Source: Macrothele yani (taxonomy: Eukaryota > Arthropoda > Arachnida > Araneae > Macrothelidae). Taken from it: a DNA stretch of 64,000 nucleotides. The notes under the pieces were generated by a model. That model made no database searches, had not been told where the DNA came from, and saw only the letters and a list, made by a program, of their open reading frames with translations. Positions 18,876 to 29,101 of this stretch are shown here, piece after piece. Location of the stretch: positions 66,645,594 through 66,709,593 of the forward strand of contig CM077024.1 of NCBI GenBank assembly GCA_039090855.1, read 5' to 3'. Each line of letters opens with the position of its first letter. Within the stretch, counting starts at the first letter, position 1. The position numbers were made by a program, and so were the translations under genes.

Positions 18876-20170
18876 TGAACCGAAAGTAATGAAAAAGTGG
18901 GCATAATTTCTTTTATTAATTGACAGAGGTCGTTCAAATTGCACATGTTGGTAGAGTAACTCTTTCTCTACCCAAAGGTACTACTCAACATAGTCTCCAT
19001 CACAAGCGACGCCTTTGCGCCATCGTTGAACCCAACTCTCGAATCCTCTTTGAAAAAAATTCAGGTGTGGACTGTTGTACCCACTTCTTCACAGCCACTT
19101 TCACCTCGTCTGTGTCATCAGATCGTTGTCCCCGGAGACTGTCCTTCATTGGACCGAACAGGTGGAAGACCGAAGGCGCCAGATATGGGCTGTACGGTGG
19201 ATGGGGACCACCGACCAACATAATTTGCTGATCGCCTGATTTGTTGCCAAAGATGTGTGTGATCTCGCATTGTTACGGTGAATGTAGATCCTTTTCAGAT
19301 TCTTGTTCGGTCTCTTCCTCCTTATGGCTTCTCTAATCTTTTTGAGTGACTCAATGTACCTCTCGCTGGTCACAGTACGGCCACGTTCCAGAAAATCAAG
19401 GAAAATGGCACCCCTGTTACAAAAAAAAAAAAAAAACAGTCACCACGACTTTCTGTGCTGATCACTGGCTCTTGAACTTCTTAGGCCTTGGTGAAGAGGT
19501 GTGACGCCATTCGATGGATTGATTCTTCGTTTCCGGATTGTAAAAATACGCCAACGTTTCATCTCCTGTCACCAGATCGAAACAAAACTTGTCTTCATTA
19601 GCTTGAAACGCTTCCAGCAGATCAGATCAGACTTCCACCCTTCTCTCCTTCAAATCGGGTGTCAACTGTCAAGGTACTCACTTTGCACACATTTTCCGAC
19701 ATCCTAAGTCTTCCAAATTCTGCTGTATGGCATTGTGACCACAGTCCAGTTGCGCAACAAGCTCACGGATTGTGATTCGTCTCTCCGCGAATGACACGAA
19801 TAATCATCCACTCGCTGATGATTCGTGTCAGTGGTCGCAGATGCTGGTCTGTCACTGCATGGTTTGTCTTCAATGCTGGTTTCCCCTTCTTTGAACTTTT
19901 TATCCATCTGTGCTCATTGCTCTTGCAAATGGTGTCATCTTCGTAAACATTCTGTGGCCTGTTGTGGATGTCGGACAGCTTGCACCTTTCCTTCGTCAAG
20001 AACTCAATGACGGCACATTGCTTCTGCTTGGAATCCATTATTTACCTGCAATGAAGAAGAAGGATTACTTACTATAGAGGAAGAGTTACTCTGCCAACAT
20101 GTGCAATTTAAACGACCTCTGCCAGTTAATAAAAAAGTTATGCCCACTTTTGCATTACTTTCGGTACAAT
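18876..20170 (-). mobile_element. Mariner-type DNA transposon with long TIRs
   Basis: The ends are inverted repeats of about 90 bp. Left: accgaaagtaatg, aaagtgggcataa, ttgacagaggtcgtt and aaattgcacatgttgg. The right end is its reverse complement with roughly ten changes. About 1.3 kb, the usual mariner size. No clean TA duplication is visible at either end, so the outermost bases have probably mutated. Confidence 0.88.
18990..20038 (-). pseudogene. Broken mariner-type transposase
   Basis: The start is MDSKQKQCAVIEFLTKE at 20038, in a helix-turn-helix domain (IHNRPQNVYEDDTICKS), with a second binding region ELVAQLDCGHNAIQQ. The catalytic region has VTGDET-like sequence near 19550 (first Asp). 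The second motif reads IHRNNARSHTS, where mariners have HDNARPH, so the second Asp is changed to Asn. The third motif reads PPYSPYLAPSVFHLF, where PDLAPSDFHLF is expected, so the third Asp is Val. Several frameshifts separate these pieces. An old, fully inactive copy. The family is mariner (DD34D) by motif order and spacing. Confidence 0.85.
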
Positions 20171-20749
20171 CCTCGTATTTACATAAAAAAATTACACTGA
20201 ATAATTCTGTCTTACTGAATCTATGTTATACTCCCACTGTTTAGCCGCGCTGAAGATTTTTTTACTAGTAAAAAAATCAAACTTTTATTGGGTTAAAAAG
20301 GAAAATTCATTTTTTTTTGTAAATCAAAGATATGATGCGCGAAGCATGTCAGAAATTTGGCTGGGTCATTTTCGGGCAATCGTTAAACAGTGTTGCAGTT
20401 TTACTTAGTAGTAGCATGCACTCATTCTTGTTTCTGATCCCTTTCTACTTTGTGAACTTGCCTTTGGAATTTTGAGGAGTCAAAGTGTTTCTAATGCTTT
20501 CATTGTGATATTTATCATGCTAACAAGAATGCCACCATGACGTTTGATACCAACATGATCAACTACACTACTGAACATAAAAAATACCACACCATTCAGG
20601 AATAGATGAATTAAGACGAAACTTACTACACATGTAGACAAGTAGGTGCGAAAGAAGTGATTTAATTTCTGAGGGATTACAGGAAAGCGATAGAAGGAGA
20701 GACTGTATAATGTGACTTGAGTCAGTGGGTCGTACGACTGCTACGCTGA

Positions 20750-21671
20750 GCTATACATTCCGTTACACGGCGTGGCATCGAGTGAAAAAGTCCCCGGATG
20801 GTGTCCTGGGGCATCTCTGACCGTAGACTATTGTTCTTCATTCACAATTCATGGACATTGCAAGGAGGTCGTGCAGGGGCGTTAATTTCTCTGATAATGA
20901 TGTTCCACGCGTTCTGCTGGCAGTGCATGTGTGGGAGTTATCTTGCTGAACCTGGGCATGAGGAATGCTACGAAGATACGGCAAAAAACGAGCTGCAGAA
21001 CGTCATCATGGTAGTGGTGTCATTGTACCCACTAAGCGTGCGAGTCGTGAACGATTGTTGAGACTCATAGCTTCTCAAACCCTGACACCATGCTGAGGAG
21101 TCGTATGACGCTCACAGATGCCAACAAGATCAAACTGTTGACCATGAAATCTCCAGACTCTCAACCGGCGATCGTCGGCGCTGATATAGAAGCAAGACAC
21201 ATCGCTGAATTAGACATGGTTCTATTCTTCTAGCCACGCATGTCTGGTACAGTACCACTGCAACGTTACGCGACGATGTGCTGTGATGAGTGGCATTCGT
21301 CGCAATGGCTTGAGAGGGTGCAAACCTGTTTCAACCAATCTATGATTCACAGTTCGTATCGATACAGGGAACTCCACAGCTGCGTATACGCCTTGTCGAA
21401 AGTGTCTGCTGTGGACTGTGAGGCTCCTACGTCTTGCCGTCGAATGCGACGATCAAGGCGTTCGGACGTGCGCCAGTACCACTACAGCGACATACGTTAC
21501 CTTCTTCCATCCACTGCCGTCACATTCAGGCACATTTGTTGCATTTCGATGCGTTTCCACTGAGATGCAACGCACGGACCAACCAGCCATACGAAGCTCT
21601 ATGATGAAGTCTCTGATAAAAGTGTCCATGTGATGATAAGACTTCCAATGACGTCGTCTAGGCATTCTCAC
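20750..21671 (-). pseudogene. Highly degraded Tc1-like transposase
   Basis: The start MPRRRHWKSYHHMDTFIRDF at 21671 matches a common arthropod Tc1-like N-terminus, followed by ELRMAGWSVRCIS (helix-turn-helix). The C-terminal end near 20810-20745 reads EMPQDTIRGLFHSMPRRVTE, again typical of Tc1 tails. Between them the frame is shredded and catalytic motifs cannot be read. No TIR was recognised, though the element probably extends to about 20560 on one side. This is the oldest Tc1 copy in the window. Confidence 0.65.
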
Positions 21672-22178
21672 TATTTATATGTGTTTTCGCCACCACTGTC
21701 ACTCCAATGCACTGGTCCACATTCGCAAAGGATAAACACCAAACTTAGCTACACAGAGCAGTTTTTCCCTCTCATCATTCTCTCCTATCAAGTGATTGTT
21801 AACACATAATTTACATAACCCAACAATCGACACATGACCACCACTTTGCATGACACTCCTACAAAGATCCCTGATGTGGCGTGTTCTATGTCGAGAAGTA
21901 TACTTCGTTATCCACTTCACGTTGTTTCTCTGCTCTAGAATCCGCAACAGTTTTCTTTTTGAACTTGTACTTTTTAGTTTTTCTCGCAGCTTCTGGGCAA
22001 TCGCACACTCACTGACCTGACATCAAACACTTATTTTGATGTTTTCAGTATATAATGACTAGTTTAAAACTGAAAACTGTGACTACATCTCAGCTGCATT
22101 CGATTTAGCTGCAGCAGTTCATGTTTTCCTCATGATCTATCTTTCTAGGAAGAAAATTCGAGCTCGAAATCATATATA
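21672..22178. other. Unannotated sequence
   Basis: This may contain the decayed 5' part of the preceding Tc1 element. No motif is identifiable. Confidence 0.3.
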
Positions 22179-22763
22179 CACTGCTGGCCACCCAAAATGC
22201 AACACCAAGAAGGAAGCATCCGATTGGCCTGAAATTCGCAGCATGCGTCACCCGCCAGAGGACATGCAGACGATTAGCATTGCAGGGAATATGCAAATCA
22301 TGTACGCCCGGCACGCCACCGAGAAGCACTATAAGAAGGGAGCACAGAAGGCGGGGTATAAGTAGTGGAAGTGTGTTGTGCTGCCGGACCTGTGCGTCGG
22401 AAGCTTCCTGATGCCTCGTCGCAGAATACGGCAGTCATTCCAGCACGTTTCAAAGTTCGAAAGAGGACGAATAGTGGCTTATCGCGACAGCGGTTTATCG
22501 TACCGAGACATCGGCGCCCGTCTGTGGGACGACATCCATGCCACAGTGAAGCGAGTATGGATTCGGTAGGTGCAGGAGGGACGGACGGACCGACGTGAGC
22601 GATTGCCGCAGCCGCGGCACACCACCGAAACTTTATCCCACCCACCACCGAACAAGAGGACCGGCATGTTGTGCGGCGGGCATTGACGGCTCGCACCGCC
22701 ACATCACGAACGTTAGCGCAGGAATTAAGGTGTGTTGCGCAACAACCTGTGTCAGCACGTACC

Positions 22764-22794
22764 GTTCGACGTCGTCTGCAAGACGACGTCGAAC
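22764..22794. repeat. 31-nt perfect fold-back palindrome at an insertion junction
   Basis: gttcgacgtcgtct (22764-22777), then gca, then agacgacgtcgaac (22781-22794). The first arm is authentic transposase sequence, as the family B copy at 7706-8746 shows. The second arm is an inverted copy of it, absent from that copy. The 291-bp block starts at the next base. Confidence 0.9.
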
Positions 22795-23085
22795 AAACCC
22801 TCCCACGTCCACACAGCAAATGATAGCGTGTCGTTCTGACACAACTGCGTTGCTGACATGACGCAATCATTTTCCCGATTGCATCATCCGCTTTCGTTTC
22901 AGATCAACGTGTGCAGGACTTTTGTTATGACCATCGTATTCGGAGCAATACGGCGCATTTTCACTGAAAACGTTAAGGTCCTGATCAAGTGAGATTCTTC
23001 AATATCTCAGAAGGACGTTTATGGGGAAATTGTTAAACAGTTATCGAAATTCTGTTTGCTGAGCTTTTGTCTGAAATGAAAAAAT
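22795..23085 (+). repeat. 291-bp duplicated block, copy inside Tc1
   Basis: From aaaccctcccacgtccacac to gaaatgaaaaaat. It matches 24072-24362 with about two substitutions (near 22909 and 23030). It replaces roughly 10 bp of the Tc1 transposase and has no target duplication. No coding content, no TIR and no primer site were seen, so it does not look like an LTR or a TIR transposon. Confidence 0.88.
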
Positions 23086-23370
23086 GTCTTGTCGCACGGC
23101 GCCCATTGCTCCGATTACAATTGACGTTACACCACCGGTGAGTGCGGCTGCAGTGGACAGTTGAACGCCGCACCTGGACTACGGAATGGCACAACATTGT
23201 CTTCTCCGACGAATCTCGCTTCTGCCTGCAACACTACGATGGTCGGATCCGCGTGTGGCGGCACCGTGGCGAGAGACTGTATGACGCCTGCATTATGCAT
23301 CGCCATATCGGTCCGTCGCCTGGCGTTATGGTTTGGGTGCAATTAGAATTGACACCCGCACCCCTCTGTG

Positions 23371-24071
23371 TTACTAAGAATGTAAAACAAATATTCGTTT
23401 TTTATCTACATTTTATGAAAAAAAAGATGGTTCGTCTTATACGGGTCATAATAAAAGTTCTGCACACTGTCCAGTTTCGAGAAAAGTGTGAAGTAACGGA
23501 GAAAGCTTACCTTATTGTCGTTCAGCGCACTCTCCTCCGCACTCTCCTTCAACGCCATCAGTGAGGTAGGTCCTGGATTCCCCATATTACGCCATCTCCC
23601 CCCCCTTCTGTCATATTACTCGGGTCACGTCCAATGACAGTTCGTTCAGCGATACGTAGCGGACGCCACGGAGCCGATTTTTTAACTTTGGGAAAAGATC
23701 AAAGTCTAGTGGGCTGAGACCAGGGCTGTAAGGTGGGTGGGATAAAGTTTCCAAGCCATATTTCGACAAAAGTCCCCGTACCGACACTGCACCATGACAC
23801 GATGCGTTGCCATGCAGCAAGATCGCTTCCGCTTCCAACAAGATGGGGCGATTTTGACGAACTTGCGGTCTCAACTTTGCCCTCAGAAAGAAATTTTGCT
23901 TTGATCAAGAGTTCCTTCCCCACAAATTTCTTGCAAGGCAGTGTGGATCTGTATCGGAGTTTTTCCCTGCAGAGCTTTTATTTCACGTACGAGCGCTGGT
24001 CTAACGCCGTGAAGCGTGGATACAAAAATTGACCTGAGAAATCTTGAAGCTCCTCAGGTCGAGCCATTTCC
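23371..24071 (-). mobile_element. Mariner-type fragment between the two 291-bp blocks
   Basis: Minus-strand transposase remains. 24068-23880 encodes a start MARPEELQDFSGQF, then (after a frameshift) REIKALQGKTPIQIHTALQE, a mariner-like helix-turn-helix. 23870-23640 encodes LLHGNASCH, where mariners have HDNA (second Asp lost), then LSHPPYSPGLSPLDFDLFPK with the third Asp kept. The first-Asp region is deleted. Element ends are not definable. A distinct, shorter mariner family from the one at 18876. Confidence 0.72.
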
Positions 24072-24362
24072 AAACCCTCCCACGTCCACACAGCAAATGA
24101 TAGCGTGTCGTTCTGACACAACTGCGTTGCTGACATGACGCAATCATTTTCCCGATTGCATCATCCGCTTCCGTTTCAGATCAACGTGTGCAGGACTTTT
24201 GTTATGACCATCGTATTCGGAGCAATACGGCGCATTTTCACTGAAAACGTTAAGGTCCTGATCAAGTGAGATTCTTCAATATCTCAGAAGGACGTTTATG
24301 GGGAAATTGTTTAACAGTTATCGAAATTCTGTTTGCTGAGCTTTTGTCTGAAATGAAAAAAT
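24072..24362 (+). repeat. 291-bp duplicated block, downstream copy
   Basis: Same sequence as 22795-23085. Its right flank (taaattatcgag) continues into unique sequence, so this may be the donor copy. Its left edge abuts the mariner fragment. Confidence 0.85.
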
Positions 24363-24911
24363 AAATTATCGAGTTTATCCCAAAGAGTTCACAGTGCTGA
24401 ATCCAATGAAAGCTCGATGTTTCACTTTATCCAGGAAGATTTCAGTGAAACTGAGAAACCTTTACTGCTGGTAGGAGGTCTTGCTGTTATATGTATGTGT
24501 CTTGCTGTTATATATATGTGTCAAGAATTATACAATAGCATCTCTCATGCATTTTAATCCGTCTTAGAACGCTTTGAGCTAGGAGCGCGTGCATAGACTT
24601 GTATTCATTAAATTTCCGCCTGAAATGCTTTGCGCTCTTCGTAAACATTCGTCCGTTGCGGAATGCTTCGCACTATCAAACACTATTCAACTTTTCTTAT
24701 TCCATTTGTACATTTAAATCTAACCTAAAATATTTTCGCACTCAAATTATAAAAGGAATCTTGTCATCTTTCCGAGTAATTATGCACTCACGTGCGTCCT
24801 CATATGCTGCAATGCTTTGCACTGCTTTTATATTCAAGTTCTTTGCTCATATATTTATCCCAACGTTTAGGATCATGCATGCATATAAGGATACAGGGGT
24901 CATCCGTTCAT
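24363..24911. other. Unannotated AT-rich sequence
   Basis: A small direct repeat (cttgctgttatatgtatgtg and cttgctgttatatatatgtg) lies near 24479-24523. The 104-residue frame at 24599-24913 has no recognisable family and overlaps the SINE end. Confidence 0.3.
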
Positions 24912-25055
24912 AATTCAGGGCCACTGGTTCTAGGAAAGGCACAGAAGCACTACCGTAAGACACGTGCACCATCCGTGCCTCAACTGGGATTTGAACTCGG
25001 GCCCAATTCGGACGATAATTCAGATGCAGGCGCCTCTGACAACTCGACCACTCAC
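24912..25055 (-). mobile_element. tRNA-derived SINE, family 1, 3'-truncated and diverged
   Basis: On the plus strand: agggccactggttctaggaa, gcactaccgtaagac, atccgtgcctcaactgggat, then a decayed B-box and head. The 3' body beyond ggccactgg is missing. Confidence 0.75.
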
Positions 25056-25447
25056 TAATGTACATGCATACGTAGGTATATGCTTCTGAATTTCATGTAA
25101 ACACACACATTAAAATATGCATGTTTACTAGCCTACACCAATACTCTACGATGGTGTTTGGGATAACTGCTGTGCATTCCAGTTGCTTGAGATAGCCCAA
25201 AATCTTGGCTGTTCGAACTTAAATGCACCCTTGTAGCACATTTTTGAGTTAAACGCTTTTGTAATGTAACAAGTAATCCCATTTAAATTTAACCGCCTGA
25301 AGCTGTGATTAGGTGTTCCTTTTTCGTGAAACTTCCGTTACGTCAAGGGATTTTGTTTACCGGAATCCAGTGGTGCATACTTAAAATCTTGAGGCGTAGA
25401 GTCTTAGATTTCTACTTCACCGGCATGATGATTTAATAATTACAATA
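25056..25447. other. Unannotated AT-rich sequence
   Basis: No gene or repeat recognised. Confidence 0.3.
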
Positions 25448-25882
25448 TATACACATATCCCATTATTTTCAGGATTTTGAATAAATCTGGGCGTATTCAG
25501 CGCACTTCATATACATATTAAATAGAAAGGCGGTACTTTCAGATAGTTTTACACTTAATTGTCAAATTCTAAATGAATTCTATAAGAACTTTCATGATCT
25601 GAAAATTCTAAGCAGTAACATATTTGTTTTGCAGTATGACTCCGTAGAACTGCGGGTTTAACTCGTCATTTTTTTCTCTATGGTATAATAATTTAGGAAT
25701 TCTTATCTATGTGTCATTTCAAAGTAAAAGCGAAACCATGAAGGTCCTCATAGAATGCATTCAAATTCTAAATGCATTAAGTGTGAAACAATCAGAAAGT
25801 ATCGCTTTTTCTCTAATATGTATATGAAGTGCGCTGAATAAGTGCAGATTTCTTCAAAATCTGAAAATGATGGAATATATGT
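25448..25882. mobile_element. Imperfect palindromic element (foldback/MITE candidate)
   Basis: Left arm 25448-25598 and right arm 25733-25882 are inverted copies. The best blocks are tattcagcgcacttcatata and the matching tatatgaagtgcgctgaata, plus atcccattattttca against tgaaaatgatggaat. Identity looks to be about 80 percent over 150 bp, with a central spacer of about 135 bp. No coding sequence. Target duplications are not clear. Confidence 0.7.
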
Positions 25883-26744
25883 ACTGGCACGTGTCCTAAC
25901 GAAGAAATGGCAAATCATATTGCAGAATACGTTGTGTTACTGCTCAGAATTTTCAAACTCCATCTTTGCAGTAATGTAATTTCTCAACTGCATGTTACAT
26001 AAGTTGCTCCTGCAAGATTGCTAGATGACTTGACCTGGTCATGAGTCATTTTTCATTCGATAAGTACATACTAAAGTTCACCAGACTTCTTTGCTGTTGT
26101 TTCGTGGTAAAAAGATGTCTTGCTTCTACTTTGAGTCCCCGTTTCAACAGGTGGCCGAGCTGTAAGAAGTCGTCACATGTTTAGGTTCGCGTTTACAATC
26201 AATTGTTCGAGGGTAAGGAAGGGCCAAACGAGATGCTGCTGAACTGAGATCATAGTGGCGTGCATAAGCAAATGATTTTATTTACGATTCGCAGTTTTAA
26301 TGACGACAGAAATAATTTAAGCTCTGTGTTTATTTCTCCGAGATTACTTCTAAGTGAGAGTGCTCTTTTTCAGTTGTTGTTTTTCGTTCTTCGTTTGAAC
26401 AAAGTGCTTGTGAAGGGCGAAAGACAATCATTTGTTTTACATCCCAGCTCAGTCTTCTAGGAGGTCAGAAATCAAAATAAATAAACACCAGCAAGTCTGG
26501 GCCTCCTAAGTGGAAAGACCACGATGCTTTTTTTCTTTTTATCCATCACCCCAACATAAAGTCTGCCCGCGTCGAGCATGTGATTAAAGTAGCAAAGCTG
26601 CAGCAACTGGAATATCATAAATTTATCCAGGAGCTTTTTCTTTTCTTTTCTTCTGTGCAATTTTGTACCAGCTCTTCTTCATGTGTATTGTCTGTATTAC
26701 AAGTCAACTAACAGTGTACAATTGAAAAAAAGAGAAAAAAATCA
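25883..26744. other. Unannotated sequence
   Basis: Nothing recognised. The short frames at 26260-26660 have no family motif. Confidence 0.3.
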
Positions 26745-26965
26745 GATGAACAGCTTCCTCCGCCACAAAAAGTAGTTCCTAGAATTTAGAACGTAACGCA
26801 ACACAATTATTACCCAGAATCATCATTTTTGTTCGCACACCAATTTATCAGGCAAAATTTCAATTTAAGACATTTTTTTCAAAATGGTAGAGCGTAGTTT
26901 TAGAAATGGATTTGACACGAGAAATTGCTTAATCAAGGGTCTCGCACTTTCCGGCACTGTCTACC
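26745..26965 (+). repeat. Dispersed unclassified repeat, copy 2
   Basis: Companion of 5600-5820 (shared words cctccgc, acaattattacccagaatca, ttatcaggcaaaatt, tttagaaat and tctcgcactttc). Ends undefined. Confidence 0.6.
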
Positions 26966-27305
26966 CAGCCAGAAAATAATAACTTTAAGGGAGAGAGAAC
27001 GGGGCAGAAAGGACAGAAGACTTCTTCGAACAAGAGACAGTAATTTGACAATCAGGGAAATGCGAGGACGATGTACTTAAGCCGTAGGACCCCATAGCAG
27101 AAAGTTCCTTAGCAGTATCCGATAGATATCACGGTGCCACAAGATAATCTGCGGGTGGTCAATGGGCAGAATATAACTATTAGATGCAAAAAAAAAAAAA
27201 AGAAAAAAATTGCACAGGTAGAAAGTTAGAGTGAGAGAGAGTGAGAGAGAGAGAGAGAACTAACCACTTTATACCTCTACCAAAAAAAAAAAAAAAAAAA
27301 AAGAA

Positions 27306-27545
27306 GCCTAGGTACTGTAGCAATTGCAATAACAACTAGGATCGAGAACACTCTGCTCTCTGTACCTGTACCTAGAAAATTTTCTCCATTTTCCAGCTGA
27401 AACACAACACAAAGATTTATGGAAAAATATTATATTTAAGAACAATCTAGGACATCGGGAACATCGCCAGAGAAAAAAATCTACTTCCGTTTTCGGAAAA
27501 AAACTGCTCCCATTTTCAGTCTTAAGTACAAACATTTACGCTATT
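27306..27545 (-). repeat. About 155-bp repeat family, reverse copy
   Basis: Reverse complement of the array at 14380-15095: acttccgttttcgga, ccattttccagctgaaa, atatttaagaacaat and gggaacatcgcc. About one and a half units. Confidence 0.65.
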
Positions 27546-27618
27546 AAATGCTTCAAACAATAATACGGAGCAGGAAAAATACCGTGGGAGGGAGGGGGAG
27601 GGGGGACTATTATCATTC

Positions 27619-28075
27619 CACGCAAGCGCTCGAAACGCGGCGGTTGAGAAGTTAGCTGCTCCCCTTTTCAGTGGTTATTCTGCACGGGACCCTTCCAGCC
27701 GGACGCTGTCGGACTGCTAGAAAACGCGAGTTCATTCTACACGTGCGTTTGAACAGCGCGTTTCAGTAGTCTGCTCAGTTTCAAAATGAACACTCTTCAG
27801 GTAGGATATGTGACTTACCTCACTGTGGAAGCGCCGCATTGGAACTGACTAGATAAACGTCCGTGTAGATTGAACAACGTTATGAGCGCTCACGTCGCCA
27901 ACGCCTCCTACCGCGTTGGAAGCGTTGACCCTGGGCTAACCCCGTCACTGTAGGCGCCAGAAACGCTCTTCTAGATTGGACCTCGCATTTTTCTATACTT
28001 GCTCATTGATTTGTTCCGTTGGCGTAACTACGCGTTTAATGGAGCGTCTCGACCACCGCGTTTCGAGCGTTCGTG
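27619..28075. mobile_element. Foldback-like MITE with GC-rich inverted ends
   Basis: The left end cgctcgaaacgcggcggttg is matched inverted by the right end (ccaccgcgtttcgagcg). Internally, attctacacgtgcgttt near 27737 pairs with aaacgtccgtgtagatt near 27858, so much of the 457-bp element is palindromic. It lies between reverse copies of the 155-bp repeat and seems to split that array. No coding capacity. Confidence 0.65.
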
Positions 28076-28098
28076 TACCATAAGCTGTTGGGAGGGGA

Positions 28099-28425
28099 GT
28101 CTGCTCCTTCCAACTTTCGTTTTCGGAAAATTTTCACCCCTTTTCTAGCTGAAATGCAAATATTTATAAAATAAAATGATATCTAACAATCATATGGGCA
28201 CAGGGAGCATCGCAAGAAAAAGAAATTAAGATTACAGGGCTCCGTCTAACTTCCGTTTTAAGAAATTGTTGCCTACATCTTGAAACTTAAACACAAACAT
28301 TTACGCAATAAAATGATAATAACAACACCGGACAGGGGAAACATCGCAAAAAAAAAAAAAAAAAAAAAATACGATTGCGGGAGAAATCTTCCCTCCGTAT
28401 AACTTCCGCTTTCGAAAAGTTTTGA
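28099..28425 (-). repeat. About 155-bp repeat family, reverse copies
   Basis: About two units in reverse orientation: ctttcgttttcggaaaattt, tttctagctgaaatgc, gggagcatcgcaag, then cgtctaacttccgtttt and ggggaaacatcgc. An A run of about 20 lies at 28350-28369. Confidence 0.65.
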
Positions 28426-29099
28426 AAGACGGAAAACTTGCATCCATGATCGGGAATCTGCAAGATGATTTAATAGGGGTTTTTGAGGATATCGGTTTTG
28501 TCTGCAGGACCAAAATAAGTTCTGTGACGTAGGCCGCCCGTCGCCGCAATTCTGCTACGGGGCCGTAGGGGAAACATTTCTTCAAAATACGCACGTAAAT
28601 GCAGGAGGGGAGGGAATAAAGATTGGCAGCAAGAACACACAGGAGGATGCTGACTGATACCGTTCCTTTGTTCCCCGGATACACTGTGGGCTGGCTGTAC
28701 TGTCTTCCACAATAGTAAACTCTCCTTAGGTAGATTTCTTACAAGAACTGTTCTTTCTCCGCAAAGGAATGAATAGAAATTAACGGATCAATAGCGCGTG
28801 TTTTCTTTTTTCTTTCATTTTATACTTTTTTCGAAAGCATTTCGTATTGTTCGCATTCTTTTTTATGTGAATCTTCCAGGTATTTCTTTTTTACATAGAC
28901 TATAACAGAAATAGCGATCAATCATACGAAGCTTCGCCTCACAATTTTTTTCTGAAAACTGAACTTTTATTGAGTACCGTTTTGTTATTCTCACCTGAGG
29001 CCGGTCCCTTGTTCTCCAGGTTTTTAACTTGGTTAGTGATTTATTCGCCTGCACTTTCATTTTCAGGAGTATTATAATGTTGTCTTGTAGTGCTCATAA
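28426..29099. other. Unannotated sequence
   Basis: The 127-residue and 80-residue minus frames here overlap one another and carry no recognised motif. Likely chance. Confidence 0.3.
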
Positions 29100-29101
29100 T
29101 A

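Larger units (their letters stand above)
22179..23370 (+). mobile_element. Tc1-like DNA transposon, family B, copy 2, interrupted
   Basis: TA at 22177-22178, then the TIR cactgctggccacccaaaatgc, shared with the copy at 7570. The transposase starts at 22411 (MPRRRIRQSFQHVSKFERG). At 22764-23085 a fold-back scar and a 291-bp foreign block interrupt it. The transposase resumes at 23086 and runs until about 23370, where it is cut off by a mariner fragment. The C-terminal third and the right TIR are missing. Confidence 0.88.
22411..23370 (+). pseudogene. Tc1-like transposase split by a 291-bp block (family B)
   Basis: The N-terminal piece begins MPRRRIRQSFQHVSKFERGR and reads IVAYRDSGLSYRDIGARL, nearly identical to the copy at 7706-8746 but without its codon-14 stop. 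An in-frame TAG follows VWIR, and an indel in the linker changes frame. After the 291-bp block it resumes with the RRPLLR-type stretch, then RTWTTEWHNIVFSDESRF, which keeps the first catalytic Asp, and HIGPSPGVMVWV. It stops before the second Asp motif. A fragment with no possible activity. Confidence 0.85.

Noticed and set aside
22795..24362. LTR retrotransposon with 291-bp LTRs
   Set aside because: The interior is Tc1 and mariner debris; there is no primer-binding site, purine tract or target duplication, and the two blocks have unrelated flanks.
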